A stretch of DNA of 64,000 nucleotides from Clitoria ternatea. Lineage: Eukaryota; Streptophyta; Magnoliopsida; Fabales; Fabaceae. The translations under genes and the position numbers were made by a program. Under the pieces are notes generated by a model. The model worked only from the letters and a program-made list of their open reading frames with translations, was not told the origin of the DNA and did not search any database. The stretch lies in assembly GCA_037962975.1 (NCBI GenBank), contig CM075670.1, forward strand, positions 80,169,501 to 80,233,500, given 5' to 3'. Positions 45,066 to 56,849 of this stretch are shown here, one piece after another. Each line of letters opens with the position of its first letter. The stretch's first letter is position 1.

Positions 45066-48000
45066 TTATATTGGTTGACCTGTCAAGTAGTGCTTTACTC
45101 TCTGTCCATTTACCCTAAATGTACCAGATTTCTCGCTCCATAGTTCGACAGCTCCAAAGGGAAAGACTTTTGTTATCTTGAATGGTCCCGACCATCGGGA
45201 TCTCAGTTTACCTAGAAAAAGCTTCAATCTGGAATTAAATAGTAAAACCATATCACCTGGATTAAATGTTCTCCGTTGGATGTGACGATCATGCCATTGT
45301 TTGGTTTTTTCTTTATAAATTCTGGCATTTTCGTATGCATCTAGACAGAGTTCTTCAAGCTCATTTAATTCCAACAACCTACGTTCACCTGCAGCCTTAT
45401 GATCAAAGTTAAGAGTTTTAATAGCCCAAAAAGATTTATATTCTAGCTCAACAGGTAAATGACAGGGCTTCCCATATACTACCTTAAAAGGTGTGGTTCC
45501 AATGGGAGTTTTATATGTAGTTCGATACGCCCATAAGGAATCATCTAACTTAATAGACCAATCCTTATGTGATGTATTCACCACTTTTTGAAGAATATTT
45601 TTAATTTCCCGATTGGATACCTCAACTTGTCCACTAGTTTGTGGGTGATAAGGTGTAGCAACCTTATGCCTAACTCCATATTTCTTTAGAAGGGTCTGAA
45701 AAGTTTTCTCAATAAAATGAGACCCTCCATCACTTATAACACATTTTGGGACCCCAAACCTTAGAAATATTATTTTCTTAAAAAGTTTAATAACAGTCTT
45801 AGCATCAGAATGGGGTGAAGCAATGGCTTCCACCCATTTTAATACATAGTCAACTGCCACTAATATGAACTGATTTCCAAAAAAAGGAAAAGGTCCTATA
45901 AAATCAACACCCCATACATCAAACAATTCAACTTCTAAAATGGTATTCAATGGCATTTCATGTCTCTTACCGATGTTACCTGTTTTTTGGCAAGCATCAC
46001 AAGTTAGAACATACTTACGTACATCCTTAAAAATATTTGGCCAAAAGAACCCAGTTTGCAATACTTTAGTGGCTGTCTTAGAAGTACTCATATGCCCTCC
46101 ACAGGAAAGAGAATGACAATGATCCAAGATAGCATGGACCTCATCTTGTGAAACACACCTCCGAATCAAACCATCTACACATTGTTTGAATAGGAGTGGT
46201 TTATCCCAATAGTAGTGTTTAACATCTACAAAAAACTTTTTCCTTTGCTGAAAGCTAAGATCAGGAGGTAAGATACCACATGCAAGAAAATTTACAAAAT
46301 CAGCATACCAAGGAACACATTGGATACTAAGACTCAAGAGTTGTTCATCCGGAAAAGATTCATTGATGGGAATATTATCTGTTTCTTCTTTTTCAAATGT
46401 CAACCTAGACAGGTGGTCAGCGACCAAGTTCTCGGTACCCTTCTTATCCTTAATTTCCAAGTCAAATTCTTGCAATATTAGAATCCACCTAATTAACCTA
46501 GGCTTTGTTTCCTTTTTATTCAATAGATACTTAATGGCAGAGTGGTCAGTGTAAACAGTAACATGTGAACCTACCAAGTAAGATCTAAATTTATCAAAAG
46601 CAAAGACAATAGCTAACAGTTCTTTTTCAGTTGTGGCATAATTTACCTGAGCATTATCTAGCATCCGGCTGGCATAATGAATTACATGGAGCTTTTTATC
46701 CTTTCGTTGCCCCAACATATCCCCCACTACGTAATCACTCGAATCACACATCAACTCAAACGGGAGTTTCCAATCAGGTGGTTGCACGATGGGGGCAGAG
46801 ATTAGAGCTTGCTTAATCCTGCAAAAAGCTTCTATACAAGATGAATCAAAATTGAAAGGTACATCCTTACCCAGAAGAGTTGTAAGAGGCTTTGTGATTT
46901 TGGAGAAGTCCTTAATGAACCGACGGTAAAACCCTGCATGTCCAGGGAAACTCCGAATACCTTTCACATTTGTAGGTGGAGGTAATTTTTTAATCACTTC
47001 CACTTTAGCCTTATCAACTTCTATACCTTTCTCAGACACCAGGTGTCCAAGAACTATGCCTTCTCTTACCATAAAATGGCATTTTTCCCAGTTTAAGACC
47101 AGATTGGTCTCTTCACAACGCTGCAAGACTTGGCACAAATTTGTTAAACAATTATCAAAATCCAAACCATGCACTGAAAAATCATACATAAAGACTTCCA
47201 TCACATTTTCAATAAGGTCAGAAAAAATTGCTTGCATACACCTTTGAAAAGTCGCAGGTGCATTACACAAACCAAAAGACATACGCCTATAAGCATAAGT
47301 TCCATAAGGGCAAGTGAAGGTAGTCTTTTCTTGATCAGATGGATGAATGGGAATTTGATGAAAACCTGAATACCCATCCAAATAACAGAAATAAGAGTGT
47401 TTCGCAAGTCTTTCAAGCATCTGATCAATAAAAAGGAGCGGAAAATGATCTTTTTTCATGGCGCTATTTAACTTCCTATAATCAATGCACATGCGCCAAC
47501 CAGAGACAATCCTAGTAGGAATCAAGTTATGTTTATCATTTTTAATCATAGTTATTTCCCCCTTTTTAGGCACCACATGAACAGGACTTACCCATTTACT
47601 ACTATCAACAGGATATATGACTCCAGCATCAAGCAATTTCAAAATTTCCTTTTTAACCACTTCTTGCATTTTTGGATTTAATCTCCTAAGTGGTTCTACT
47701 GTGGTCCTACTTTCATCTTCTACAGTAATCCTGTGCATACAAAGAGAAGGGCTAATCCCTTTGATATCATCCATTGTATAACCTATTACCTTTCTATACA
47801 ACCTAAGTTGTTTCAAAAGTTTTTCAGTTTCACATGGATTCAATTCAGCATTAACAATCATAGGATATGTGGAATTAGGGCCAAGAAACTCATACCTTAA
47901 AGAAGCTGGTAAAGGTTTTAATTCCACATTGGGGCTTACCACTTTGTCACCTATGACCTCAGCATCATGTTTTAGTGGGGCCTCAGAGCAATCAGATGTT

Positions 48001-48437
48001 TCTGTCGGCTCAATCATGAAAACAGTTTCAAGTGGGTCATTAGGAAGGGTTGCTTCCTTTACCACTTGTTCAACAAAATCCACACTACAGCAAACATCAT
48101 TATAAGGTTTTTCTAAAACATTTTTCAAGTTAAAATCAACCTTTTGGTCTCCAACAGTTAGAGACAACTTACCATTCTTGACATCGATCACAGCACCTGC
48201 AGTTGCTAAAAAAGGTCTGCCTAAAATAATAGGAATCAAAGAATCTTCGTCCATTTCAAGCATAACAAAGTCAGCAGGTATAAAAAATTTTCCTATCTTA
48301 ATAGGAACATCCTCTAAAATTCCTACAGGATATTTTACAGATCTATCAGCCAATTGTAAAGACATCCTAGTAGGTTTCAGCTCACCCAATCCTAACTTTT
48401 CAGCAATAGATAATGGCATTAAACTCACACTCGCTCC
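45066..48437 (-). pseudogene. pol: Element D pol: protease C-terminal part, RT, RNase H, integrase
   Basis: Reading on the minus strand from the element G junction gives the protease active-site remainder ([14 protein letters not shown]), then a long continuous frame of about 1120 codons. RT keeps the usual blocks ([13 protein letters not shown]), but the catalytic F-M-D-D motif reads F-M-Y-D: codon 47184-47186 is TAT, which removes the first Asp. RNase H has TDHS. Integrase has an HHCC finger and the core D, D and E residues. TAA at 45066-45068 stands where element B has CAA, cutting the C-terminal 16 residues. The 5' end of the frame is separated from gag-protease by element G. Nearly all else is intact. 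Confidence 0.93.
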
Positions 48438-48609
48438 TGTGTTTATATGTTGTTATAGGTTTTGATAATGACAAACAAGCAAAGCAAATGTTCAAGACTC
48501 AAAATTCAATTATGATGATATGTTTCAATCAAGGCATTTACTTCAGTAATTAATCAAGTGACAAATGGTCTTGTTAAAATGCCAAAAGAACAAAAGTTAA
48601 AAATAACTG

Positions 48610-49205
48610 CAAGAAGCTGGCACGCCCAAGCGTGAGGGAAGCTCGCTTGAGCGAGAAAGATAATTGTCAAGCGTGAATCAGGTGCTTGGCACGCCCAAGC
48701 GTGAAGGAGCGTCGCTTGAGCGTGGAACATAACACGCTTAAGCGTGAATAGCATGGTTGAGCGCGAGTATGAGCGTGAAGCATCAGGAGTCTAAAAACTA
48801 AATTACGCTTGAGCGTGAGTTAGGCTCGCTTGAGCGTGGAACAGAGGATGACAAGCTCGCTTGAGCGTGAAGACATGGAGCTCAAGCGTGAGCGTAGCGT
48901 GAAGCATCAGGAATCTAAAAACTAAATTACGCTTGAGCGTGAGTTAGGCTCGCTTGAGCGTGGAACAGAGGATGACAAGCTCGCTTGAGCGTGAAGACAT
49001 GGAGCTCAAGCGTGAGCGTGGCGTGGAGCATCAGGAGCCCGAAACATACATGGCTCGCTTAAGCGTCAACAACGCTCGCTTGAGCGTGAAACAAAGCGTG
49101 ACAGTACGCTTAAGCGTGGACGTGAGCGTGAGCAAGCGTGAAGGAAAAATCAAAAGAAAAATGCCTGGTCGCTTAAGCGTGATTATATTCGCTTGAGCGA
49201 GATTG
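48610..49205 (+). repeat. AAGCGTGA/CGCTTGAGCG word block with a 124-bp duplication
   Basis: CGCTTGAGCG, CGCTTAAGCG, AAGCGTGA and GAGCGTGA fill ~600 bp. Within it, 48781-48904 and 48905-49028 are a direct 124-bp duplication starting CATCAGGA. The 3' LTR has the same block (54822-55417). Confidence 0.93.
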
Positions 49206-49604
49206 CTACAGAATTAATTAAAAGCATATGTTTATGATGCAGTTAGTTCCAAAAGAAGCAAATTCAAACATCATGCTACTCTCAAATGATGAAGCTATGT
49301 CACCATGAGTCAGATAAGTTTATTTAATTCAAATGAATTATATGAATTTGTATTTTGAATCTCTGTTGAATAAATGACAGCTCTGCATCGCACTTGGACA
49401 AACTGAAACACTAAATGAATTGATTCATTTAGTTCAAATGGTTCTGGAACGTTCACTTGAATATGTTACAACCTGGAATAGCAAAATGGAGTCTCAGATC
49501 ACACTTGATGAATAATGCTCCACTAAGCAGACAAAGACAAGTTCCACTACATGATTTATGGATCCATTGGAATATTTTAAGTGAAAATTCCATGTTGCTG
49601 GAGG

Positions 49605-49614
49605 CTATAAATAG
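49605..49614 (+). promoter_or_regulatory. TATA box of element G 5' LTR
   Basis: CTATAAATAG lies about 1.17 kb into the LTR. The 3' LTR copy is at 55817-55826. Confidence 0.7.
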
Positions 49615-50639
49615 AGAGGAAATTGAAGAAGCAAAATGTCCCAAGCATTTGAAGTACTTCCATTTGCTTACTTCTTCCTCCTTGCTTCTTGCTCTCTTGT
49701 TCTATATTGGCATATTCTCTTAGTGAGTTATTTAAGAGTTAGAGAGAAAATATTTTGTGTGAGCTAAATTTGTATATCCTCTCTTTGAGAGTTATTATTT
49801 GGTGAGAGCTTCAAGTTGTATATCTACTCTAGTAAGAGAGTTATTTGATTGTAAACCAAACACCATAAACACCAAGGTATTCACTCTAGGTTGAGTGGTC
49901 ACAAAGGTTGGGGTTCAACCTTTGGGTATTGAGAGATTGTGAGATTGGGTGGGTTGCCCTTTGCTTGTGAGGATTGGGTTCTTGAGTGTGGGACACTAGG
50001 AGACAATTGCTCAAAGCTTGTAATCTCAAATTCTCAACAGTGGGAATCCTTCAAGTGGGTTGCTTGAAGGCGAGACGTACACCGGAGTGGTGGAACTCGT
50101 TATATCGGTTTGCAAATTCTCTCTTCCCTAAACTCATTTAATTTGTGCACTTAAATTGCTCACTTGATTCATTATATCATTCGTAATTAAATTGGACTAA
50201 GTGCATGCTATAAGTTGCAAACTATATTGATTGACATTGTTGAAGTTAGATTAAATTAAATCCATGAATCAAATGTCTTAAACATTGTTGGATTTAATTA
50301 TTGAGGAAGTAAAATATTGGTGTTAACAACTTGGTAAATTATCATGCTTAATTAATTTGTTAGAAGTTGTTTAAGTTACACTTATATTGGAATTAATTAT
50401 AGCATGCTAAGAACTTCAAGAATTGCCTAAGCTAATAACTTGCCTTATTTATCAAAATCAATTCTTGAATATTGTACTTTTAATTTAAAGTATTTTACTA
50501 TGAAATGTGCTTCATAATTATCATATCTTTTATCTTGCATCATTTGTGTACTACTAACCGTTTTGAAAGGGATTCCGCGCAAAAGATTGAAATACTCAAT
50601 TCACCCCCCCTCTTGAGTATCGAGGCCTTGGCTAACAAT

Positions 50640-50651
50640 TGGTATCAGAGC
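50640..50651 (+). promoter_or_regulatory. Primer binding site of element G
   Basis: TGGTATCAGAGC, complementary to initiator tRNA-Met, lies two bases after the LTR. Confidence 0.9.
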
Positions 50652-50694
50652 TTGACTCTTGGAAGATCAAGCTTAACCGCTTCAAGAGATCAAG

Positions 50695-51837
50695 ATGGCC
50701 TCTACATCCTATGATGTATTTCCGGAAAATGGTATAATAAATAGACCACCAATCTTCAATGGTAAAGACTATGTTATTTGGAAAGAAAGGTTGAAAATCT
50801 TTATCCAAGCCTATGACCTCAAGGTATGGAATGCTATTCAATTTGGTCCTTTTATTCCTAAATACATAGTTGATAATATAGAATGTATGAAGCCCATGAA
50901 CTTATGGACTAAGGAAGAAGAAAGAAAGGTACAATTTAATCTTAGAGCTAAAATTCTTATCACATTAGCATTAGAACCTAATGATGTTTCTAGAGTTATT
51001 ACTTGTAACAATGCTAAAGAAATGTGGGAAACTCTTGAAACAATTTATGGAAGTACTAATGATGATAAAGATGCAAGAATTAGTACTCTTTCTAGTCAAG
51101 ATGAAGAATTTGAAAGAAGTCTAGATAAAGAGACGAACAAGAAGGAAGAAGAAATTGCATGCCTAATGACAAAGCACTCCCAAGATGATGAGGTATGCTC
51201 TTTAAATGCTTTTAATGATGATAATAATGATGAAATTGATAAAGATGAATTATTAGAAGCACTTGAAGAATTGCATGAAAAATTTGTTTTGTTATCAAAG
51301 AAATATGCATGCTCAAAACAAACCATTTTAAAGTTTGAAAATGAATTACATAATGTGCACTTTGAAAAGGAAAATCTTAGAATTCAAAATGATAAATTAG
51401 AAGCTTCAAATGTATCTCCTAGTATTTGTAATGATAATAAGGAATGCATGCTAGTTGATAAATGTATGCTTCTTGAAAAAGAGAATGAAGAACTAAAAGA
51501 AGCACTTAGTAAGCTTACAAGTAGTCAAAAGAATCTAAGTGCACCTATTAAAGATCAAAAGCATAGACTTGATAGAAGAAAAATAGATCATTACAAGAAC
51601 CATTTTTGCAAAGTAAAATCTAAACCCATTCTAAGATGCACAAACCATGAAAGAAAAAGAAACTCTATGTCTAATTGTTGTATGAACCATTATAATTCTA
51701 AAATGACTTACTCTTTGAATGCAACATGTTTTCATTGTGGAATATATGGTCATATATCTTCTAATTTCTTTATAAAGAAATCCCGTCAAAAGTGTACAAG
51801 AAAGGTATGGATTCCAAAAACAAATTTGAAATCCTAA
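50695..51837 (+). CDS. gag: Element G gag (Copia type), zinc knuckle altered
   Basis: The 380-residue ORF starts MASTSYDVFPENG. Residues ~15-140 are a Copia gag domain (NGKDYVIWKERLKIFIQ, KEMWETLETIYGSTND). Residues ~140-290 are acidic and coiled. A CCHC zinc knuckle is at 345-358 (CFHCGIYGHISSNF), but its last Cys is Phe (TTC), so RNA binding may be impaired. The frame ends with TAA at 51835 shortly after a VWIPKTN linker, which in full Copia elements leads towards protease. No protease or later domain follows. It would form particles with enzymes supplied in trans. Confidence 0.9.
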   Translation: MASTSYDVFPENGIINRPPIFNGKDYVIWKERLKIFIQAYDLKVWNAIQFGPFIPKYIVDNIECMKPMNLWTKEEERKVQFNLRAKILITLALEPNDVSRVITCNNAKEMWETLETIYGSTNDDKDARISTLSSQDEEFERSLDKETNKKEEEIACLMTKHSQDDEVCSLNAFNDDNNDEIDKDELLEALEELHEKFVLLSKKYACSKQTILKFENELHNVHFEKENLRIQNDKLEASNVSPSICNDNKECMLVDKCMLLEKENEELKEALSKLTSSQKNLSAPIKDQKHRLDRRKIDHYKNHFCKVKSKPILRCTNHERKRNSMSNCCMNHYNSKMTYSLNATCFHCGIYGHISSNFFIKKSRQKCTRKVWIPKTNLKS

Positions 51838-54635
51838 ACTAACAACAAAGGACCCAACTCTTAAAGGGTACCATAAAACTTGACATTTTTGTAGGAACAC
51901 TTTAAATCGACAATCTCTCATTGACGAATGGCCAAAAGAATCAAGATTCATGATCTTCACTCCAAAGAACAAAGGATGAAAAAGACAAGGACATAAATTT
52001 TGTAAAACTCCAAGGTACGATCGGATCCTTACTCTAGTTAATTAAATATCATGTTGACTATATGTTTTGTATGCTTAATTATGTTGAACAATATATGAAC
52101 TTGGTTGATATTTTATTAAGAATTTTTAGAAATATCTAAATAATTCTATACTTGTTCATAATGAATTTTGATGTGTGAAAATCAAACTTTGATTTGATAT
52201 ATTTGAGTTTGAACATGAAAGGTGTAAAGTTTTGAAATGAATAATTGAAATCTTAGGATCAATGATGTATATCCTTATGATTTTTGATGATTGGTGCATG
52301 ATTGCTTAAATAACATGTTTTAATTTCATGAAAAACTTGAGATTAAAGTTGTTTGCATCCATGTGTGTTAGGAAGGATTGAGACATGAAAATGTTGAAAT
52401 ACTAAATCTTGTTGCTTAGATTCAAAGTCCTAAATGATGCATAAACTCTTAATGATATATGATGTATGAATTCTTGAATGAAGCATGTATGAATCCTTGG
52501 TAACATATGAATTCCTAATGATGCATGAACTTTTGATTGAATATGAATTCTTGATAATGTATTGTTTATTGAATAAGAAATATGTTGGTTAGCTAGTGGT
52601 ATCTAAATAACAAACATCTTCCTTTAACAATGGTATCAATTGAATTAGTAAGAGGAAGAGATCATGAGGACATATTCTTGATTAGATACTTGCCACTATG
52701 CTTTGATGATAAATACATATGTTGTATACAAGTGGTATTCATGCTTTGATAATTTATGCATAATTTGTTTTAACAAGTGGTATGTCATTTTCTTAACAAG
52801 CAAGTATCTTTTCATAACAAGTAGCATTGAACTTCATATTAAGAAAATGTTATGGCTAGTTGATTATGACAAACCTTAAAGTTGCTTTAAGTTAGGACTA
52901 TGTTATGCTTACATGTTTTACAAAGTTGACAATCTTAGGCAAAATATTTTCTATGCAATTATATGTTGGTTTTGATAATGCCTAAGGAGAAAGTATGTAT
53001 GCTTTATGCCTAGACTTTAAATTCATGACTAGTAATATGTTAAATGACAATGTATGATATGTGATAATACATGGTATATTAAGAGAAAATGCATTATAAT
53101 ACATGACATGATCTTCCTTGATACACCATGCTTGAGCAAATTGGCATCTATTTTTGAGTGACAATCCACACCAAGTGTTTGATGATGCATGATCTTGAAT
53201 GTGAAAAAGAAATTTGAATATATACATCATTGCGATTGAAAAAGAATTTTTTATGTATGTTTGAATGTCAACAATCTTGTGCTAATACACTTAAATGTTT
53301 ATAATTGATATCAAGAGCTTATATTGGCAAATCCATCTAGTGATATCATGCCTAGATACTAGTAACAAGCGGTATGGACAATGAATAAGTAATAAATGGT
53401 GTTGATCAAGAAAAGAATGCTTGACATAAAAAGGGTCATAGATATATTGGCATGTGTTATAATACAAATGCATGAGTAAGCCAACAAGTTTTATTAATCA
53501 TTCCACCATTACTATGATACCTACATTTGAGTGCACATTGTTGAAAAATCATCTATGTTACTACTTTGATATCTAGAAATGCTTCAAGCACTATTAATTG
53601 ATGATATCTTAGTATCTATTAAATGACTAAGGAGGAGATATTATCTTGCATTATACATTATGATCTTCTAACAATTGGTATATCTTTCAACAATTAGTAT
53701 CAATTAAATGCATGACATGTGTTTAACAATTAGTATCAAACTTTATCAAATTGATTTCACATGTTAATAAGTGGTATATGTTTTTATAAAGTGACATCAA
53801 TTACAATAGTAAGGGGGAGCATACACATGAATGAATATCCATCTTTTTACCTCTCTATGATTATGATTATGGCACTTATGCTTACAATTTTATTCACCTA
53901 TATGCTTACTTGGAAGAATATCCTTGTGTTTGATAATGCCAAAAAGGAGAAGATTATGTGCTTATTTGAAATGATATGTATGCTTATTTGGAAAGAATCA
54001 TGTGACGCTTACCATACTTGAAAGTAATATCAATTACATGATTGAAAATGAGTTAGTAATCAATTATATGCTTACTTGATGAATGAATTATGTGAGTGAT
54101 TATTGACTCTAAATGCATCAAATTGGTATATATCCTTGATCATGATATGAACTTTGATTTGAAATCCTTTTCATGAAATATTTACCTTAAATCTCTCTAA
54201 TTCAAATACATGAGTTTATATGTTGATTGCATAGAATACAATTAAGATGATGATCTTTTTGATGATGCCAAAGGGGGAGAGATTAGTGAAAGGATTAGTA
54301 AAATGTTATTTATGCCAAAAAGAGGAGAATTACTATGACTATTATTTTATCAAATAAGGAAATCTTTTTGATGATGCCAAAGGGGGAGAGAAATATATAA
54401 GAAAGGGGGAGTATGTAAATCATTGTATGTAACCATTGCATAAGAAAAGGGGAGATGATTAAAAGGGAAGAATATATTAAGGGGGAGAGACTTTATTAAA
54501 GGAGAGACCTATTGTGCCTATAATGTCATAAATATATGGTATCAAACTGCATGTCAAAGGGGGAGTCTTTCTTGAAATATATTTGAACTATTGTGATACT
54601 AACACCCCAAGAGACAAGCATTTGTTGTCATCATC
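51838..54635 (+). other. Element G non-coding interior
   Basis: This ~2.8-kb AT-rich region replaces the pol genes. There are no supported ORFs on either strand. From ~53625 on it has repeated PPT-like words (AAAGGGGGAGA and AAGGGGGAGT) at about ten places, often after GATGATGCC. Confidence 0.8.
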
Positions 54636-54649
54636 AAAAAGGGGGAGAA
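54636..54649 (+). promoter_or_regulatory. Polypurine tract of element G
   Basis: AAAAAGGGGGAGAA lies directly before the 3' LTR start TGTGTTTATATG. Confidence 0.9.
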
Positions 54650-56849
54650 TGTGTTTATATGTTGTTATAGGTTTTGATAATGACAAATAAGCAAAGCAAA
54701 TGTTCAAGACTCAAAATTCAATTATGATGATATGTTTCAATCAAGGCATTTACTTCAGTAATTAATCAAGTGACAAATGGTCTTGTTAAAATGCCAAAGG
54801 AACAAAAGTTAAAAATAACTGCAAGAAGCTGGCACGCCCAAGCGTGAGGGAAGCTCGCTTGAGCGAGAAAGATAATTGTCAAGCGTGAATCAGGTGCTTG
54901 GCACGCCCAAGCGTGAAGGAGCGTCGCTTGAGCGTGGAACATAACACGCTTAAGCGTGAATAGCATGGTTGAGCGCGAGTATGAGCGTGAAGCATCAGGA
55001 GTCTAAAAACTAAATTACGCTTGAGCGTGAGTTAGGCTCGCTTGAGCGTGGAACAGAGGATGACAAGCTCGCTTGAGCGTGAAGACATGGAGCTCAAGCG
55101 TGAGCGTAGCGTGAAGCATCAGGAATCTAAAAACTAAATTACGCTTGAGCGTGAGTTAGGCTCGCTTGAGCGTGGAACAGAGGATGACAAGCTCGCTTGA
55201 GCGTGAAGACATGGAGCTCAAGCGTGAGCGTGGCGTGGAGCATCAGGAGCCCGAAACATACATGGCTCGCTTAAGCGTCAACAACGCTCGCTTGAGCGTG
55301 AAACAAAGCGTGACAGTACGCTTAAGCGTGGACGTGAGCGTGAGCAAGCGTGAAGGAAAAATCAAAAGAAAAATGCCTGGTCGCTTAAGCGTGATTATAT
55401 TCGCTTGAGCGAGATTGCTACAGAATTAATTAAAAGCATATGTTTATGATGCAGTTAGTTCCAAAAGAAGCAAATTCAAACATCATGCTACTCTCAAATG
55501 ATGAAGCTATGTCACCATGAGTCAGATAAGTTTATTTAATTCAAATGAATTATATGAATTTGTATTTTGAATCTCTGTTGAATAAATGACAGCTCTGCAT
55601 CGCACTTGGACAAACTGAAACACTAAATGAATTGATTCATTTAGTTCAAATGGTTCTGGAACGTTCACTTGAATATGTTACAACCTGGAATAGCAAAATG
55701 GAGTCTCAGATCACACTTGATGAATAATGCTCCACTAAGCAGACAAAGACAAGTTCCACTACATGATTTATGGATCCATTGGAATATTTTAAGTGAAAAT
55801 TCCATGTTGCTGGAGGCTATAAATAGAGAGGAAATTGAAGAAGCAAAATGTCCCAAGCATTTGAAGTACTTCCATTTGCTTACTTCTTCCTCCTTGCTTC
55901 TTGCTCTCTTGTTCTATATTGGCATATTCTCTTAGTGAGTTATTTAAGAGTTAGAGAGAAAATATTTTGTGTGAGCTAAATTTGTATATCCTCTCTTTGA
56001 GAGTTATTATTTGGTGAGAGCTTCAAGTTGTATATCTACTCTAGTAAGAGAGTTATTTGATTGTAAACCAAACACCATAAACACCAAGGTATTCACTCTA
56101 GGTTGAGTGGTCACAAAGGTTGGGGTTCAACCTTTGGGTATTGAGAGATTGTGAGATTGGGTGGGTTGCCCTTTGCTTGTGAGGATTGGGTTCTTGAGTG
56201 TGGGACACTAGGAGACAATTGCTCAAAGCTTGTAATCTCAAATTCTCAACAGTGGGAATCCTTCAAGTGGGTTGCTTGAAGGCGAGACGTACACCGGAGT
56301 GGTGGAACTCGTTATATCGGTTTGCAAATTCTCTCTTCCCTAAACTCATTTAATTTGTGCACTTAAATTGCTCACTTGATTCATTATATCATTCGTAATT
56401 AAATTGGACTAAGTGCATGCTATAAGTTGCAAACTATATTGATTGACATTGTTGAAGTTAGATTAAATTAAATCCATGAATCAAATGTCTTAAACATTGT
56501 TGGATTTAATTATTGAGGAAGTAAAATATTGGTGTTAACAACTTGGTAAATTATCATGCTTAATTAATTTGTTAGAAGTTGTTTAAGTTACACTTATATT
56601 GGAATTAATTATAGCATGCTAAGAACTTCAAGAATTGCCTAAGCTAATAACTTGCCTTATTTATCAAAATCAATTCTTGAATATTGTACTTTTAATTTAA
56701 AGTATTTTACTATGAAATGTGCTTCATAATTATCATATCTTTTATCTTGCATCATTTGTGTACTACTAACCGTTTTGAAAGGGATTCCGCGCAAAAGATT
56801 GAAATACTCAATTCACCCCCCCTCTTGAGTATCGAGGCCTTGGCTAACA
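54650..56849 (+). repeat. Element G 3' LTR (2200 bp)
   Basis: It is a copy of 48438-50637 at a constant +6212 offset. It ends ...CTTGGCTAACA directly before the TSD copy GCTCC at 56850-56854. Confidence 0.95.

Larger units (their letters stand above)
48438..50637 (+). repeat. Element G 5' LTR (2200 bp)
   Basis: It contains the CGCTTGAGCG/AAGCGTGA word block (48610-49205), a 124-bp tandem duplication and a TATA box (CTATAAATAG at 49605-49614). It ends CGAGGCCTTGGCTAACA before the PBS. Differences from the 3' LTR were seen near 48475 and 48587. Confidence 0.95.
48438..56849 (+). mobile_element. Element G: gag-only (TR-GAG-like) Copia retrotransposon
   Basis: It runs TGTGTTTATATG...TTGGCTAACA, flanked by the perfect 5-bp TSD GCTCC (48433-48437 and 56850-56854). 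It has two 2200-bp LTRs (48438-50637 and 54650-56849; constant offset 6212) in which I saw only two differences. It has a tRNA-iMet PBS, one gag ORF, no protease, integrase or RT, and a GGGGGAGAA PPT. LTR and PPT features and the gag resemble the SIRE/Maximus branch of Copia, by recognition only. It must use enzymes from another element. It is the youngest insertion of stack 2. Confidence 0.93.

Noticed and set aside
48554..49196. ORFs in both G LTRs (copies at 54766-55408)
   Set aside because: Identical copies only because the LTRs are identical; they consist of the AAGCGTGA words.
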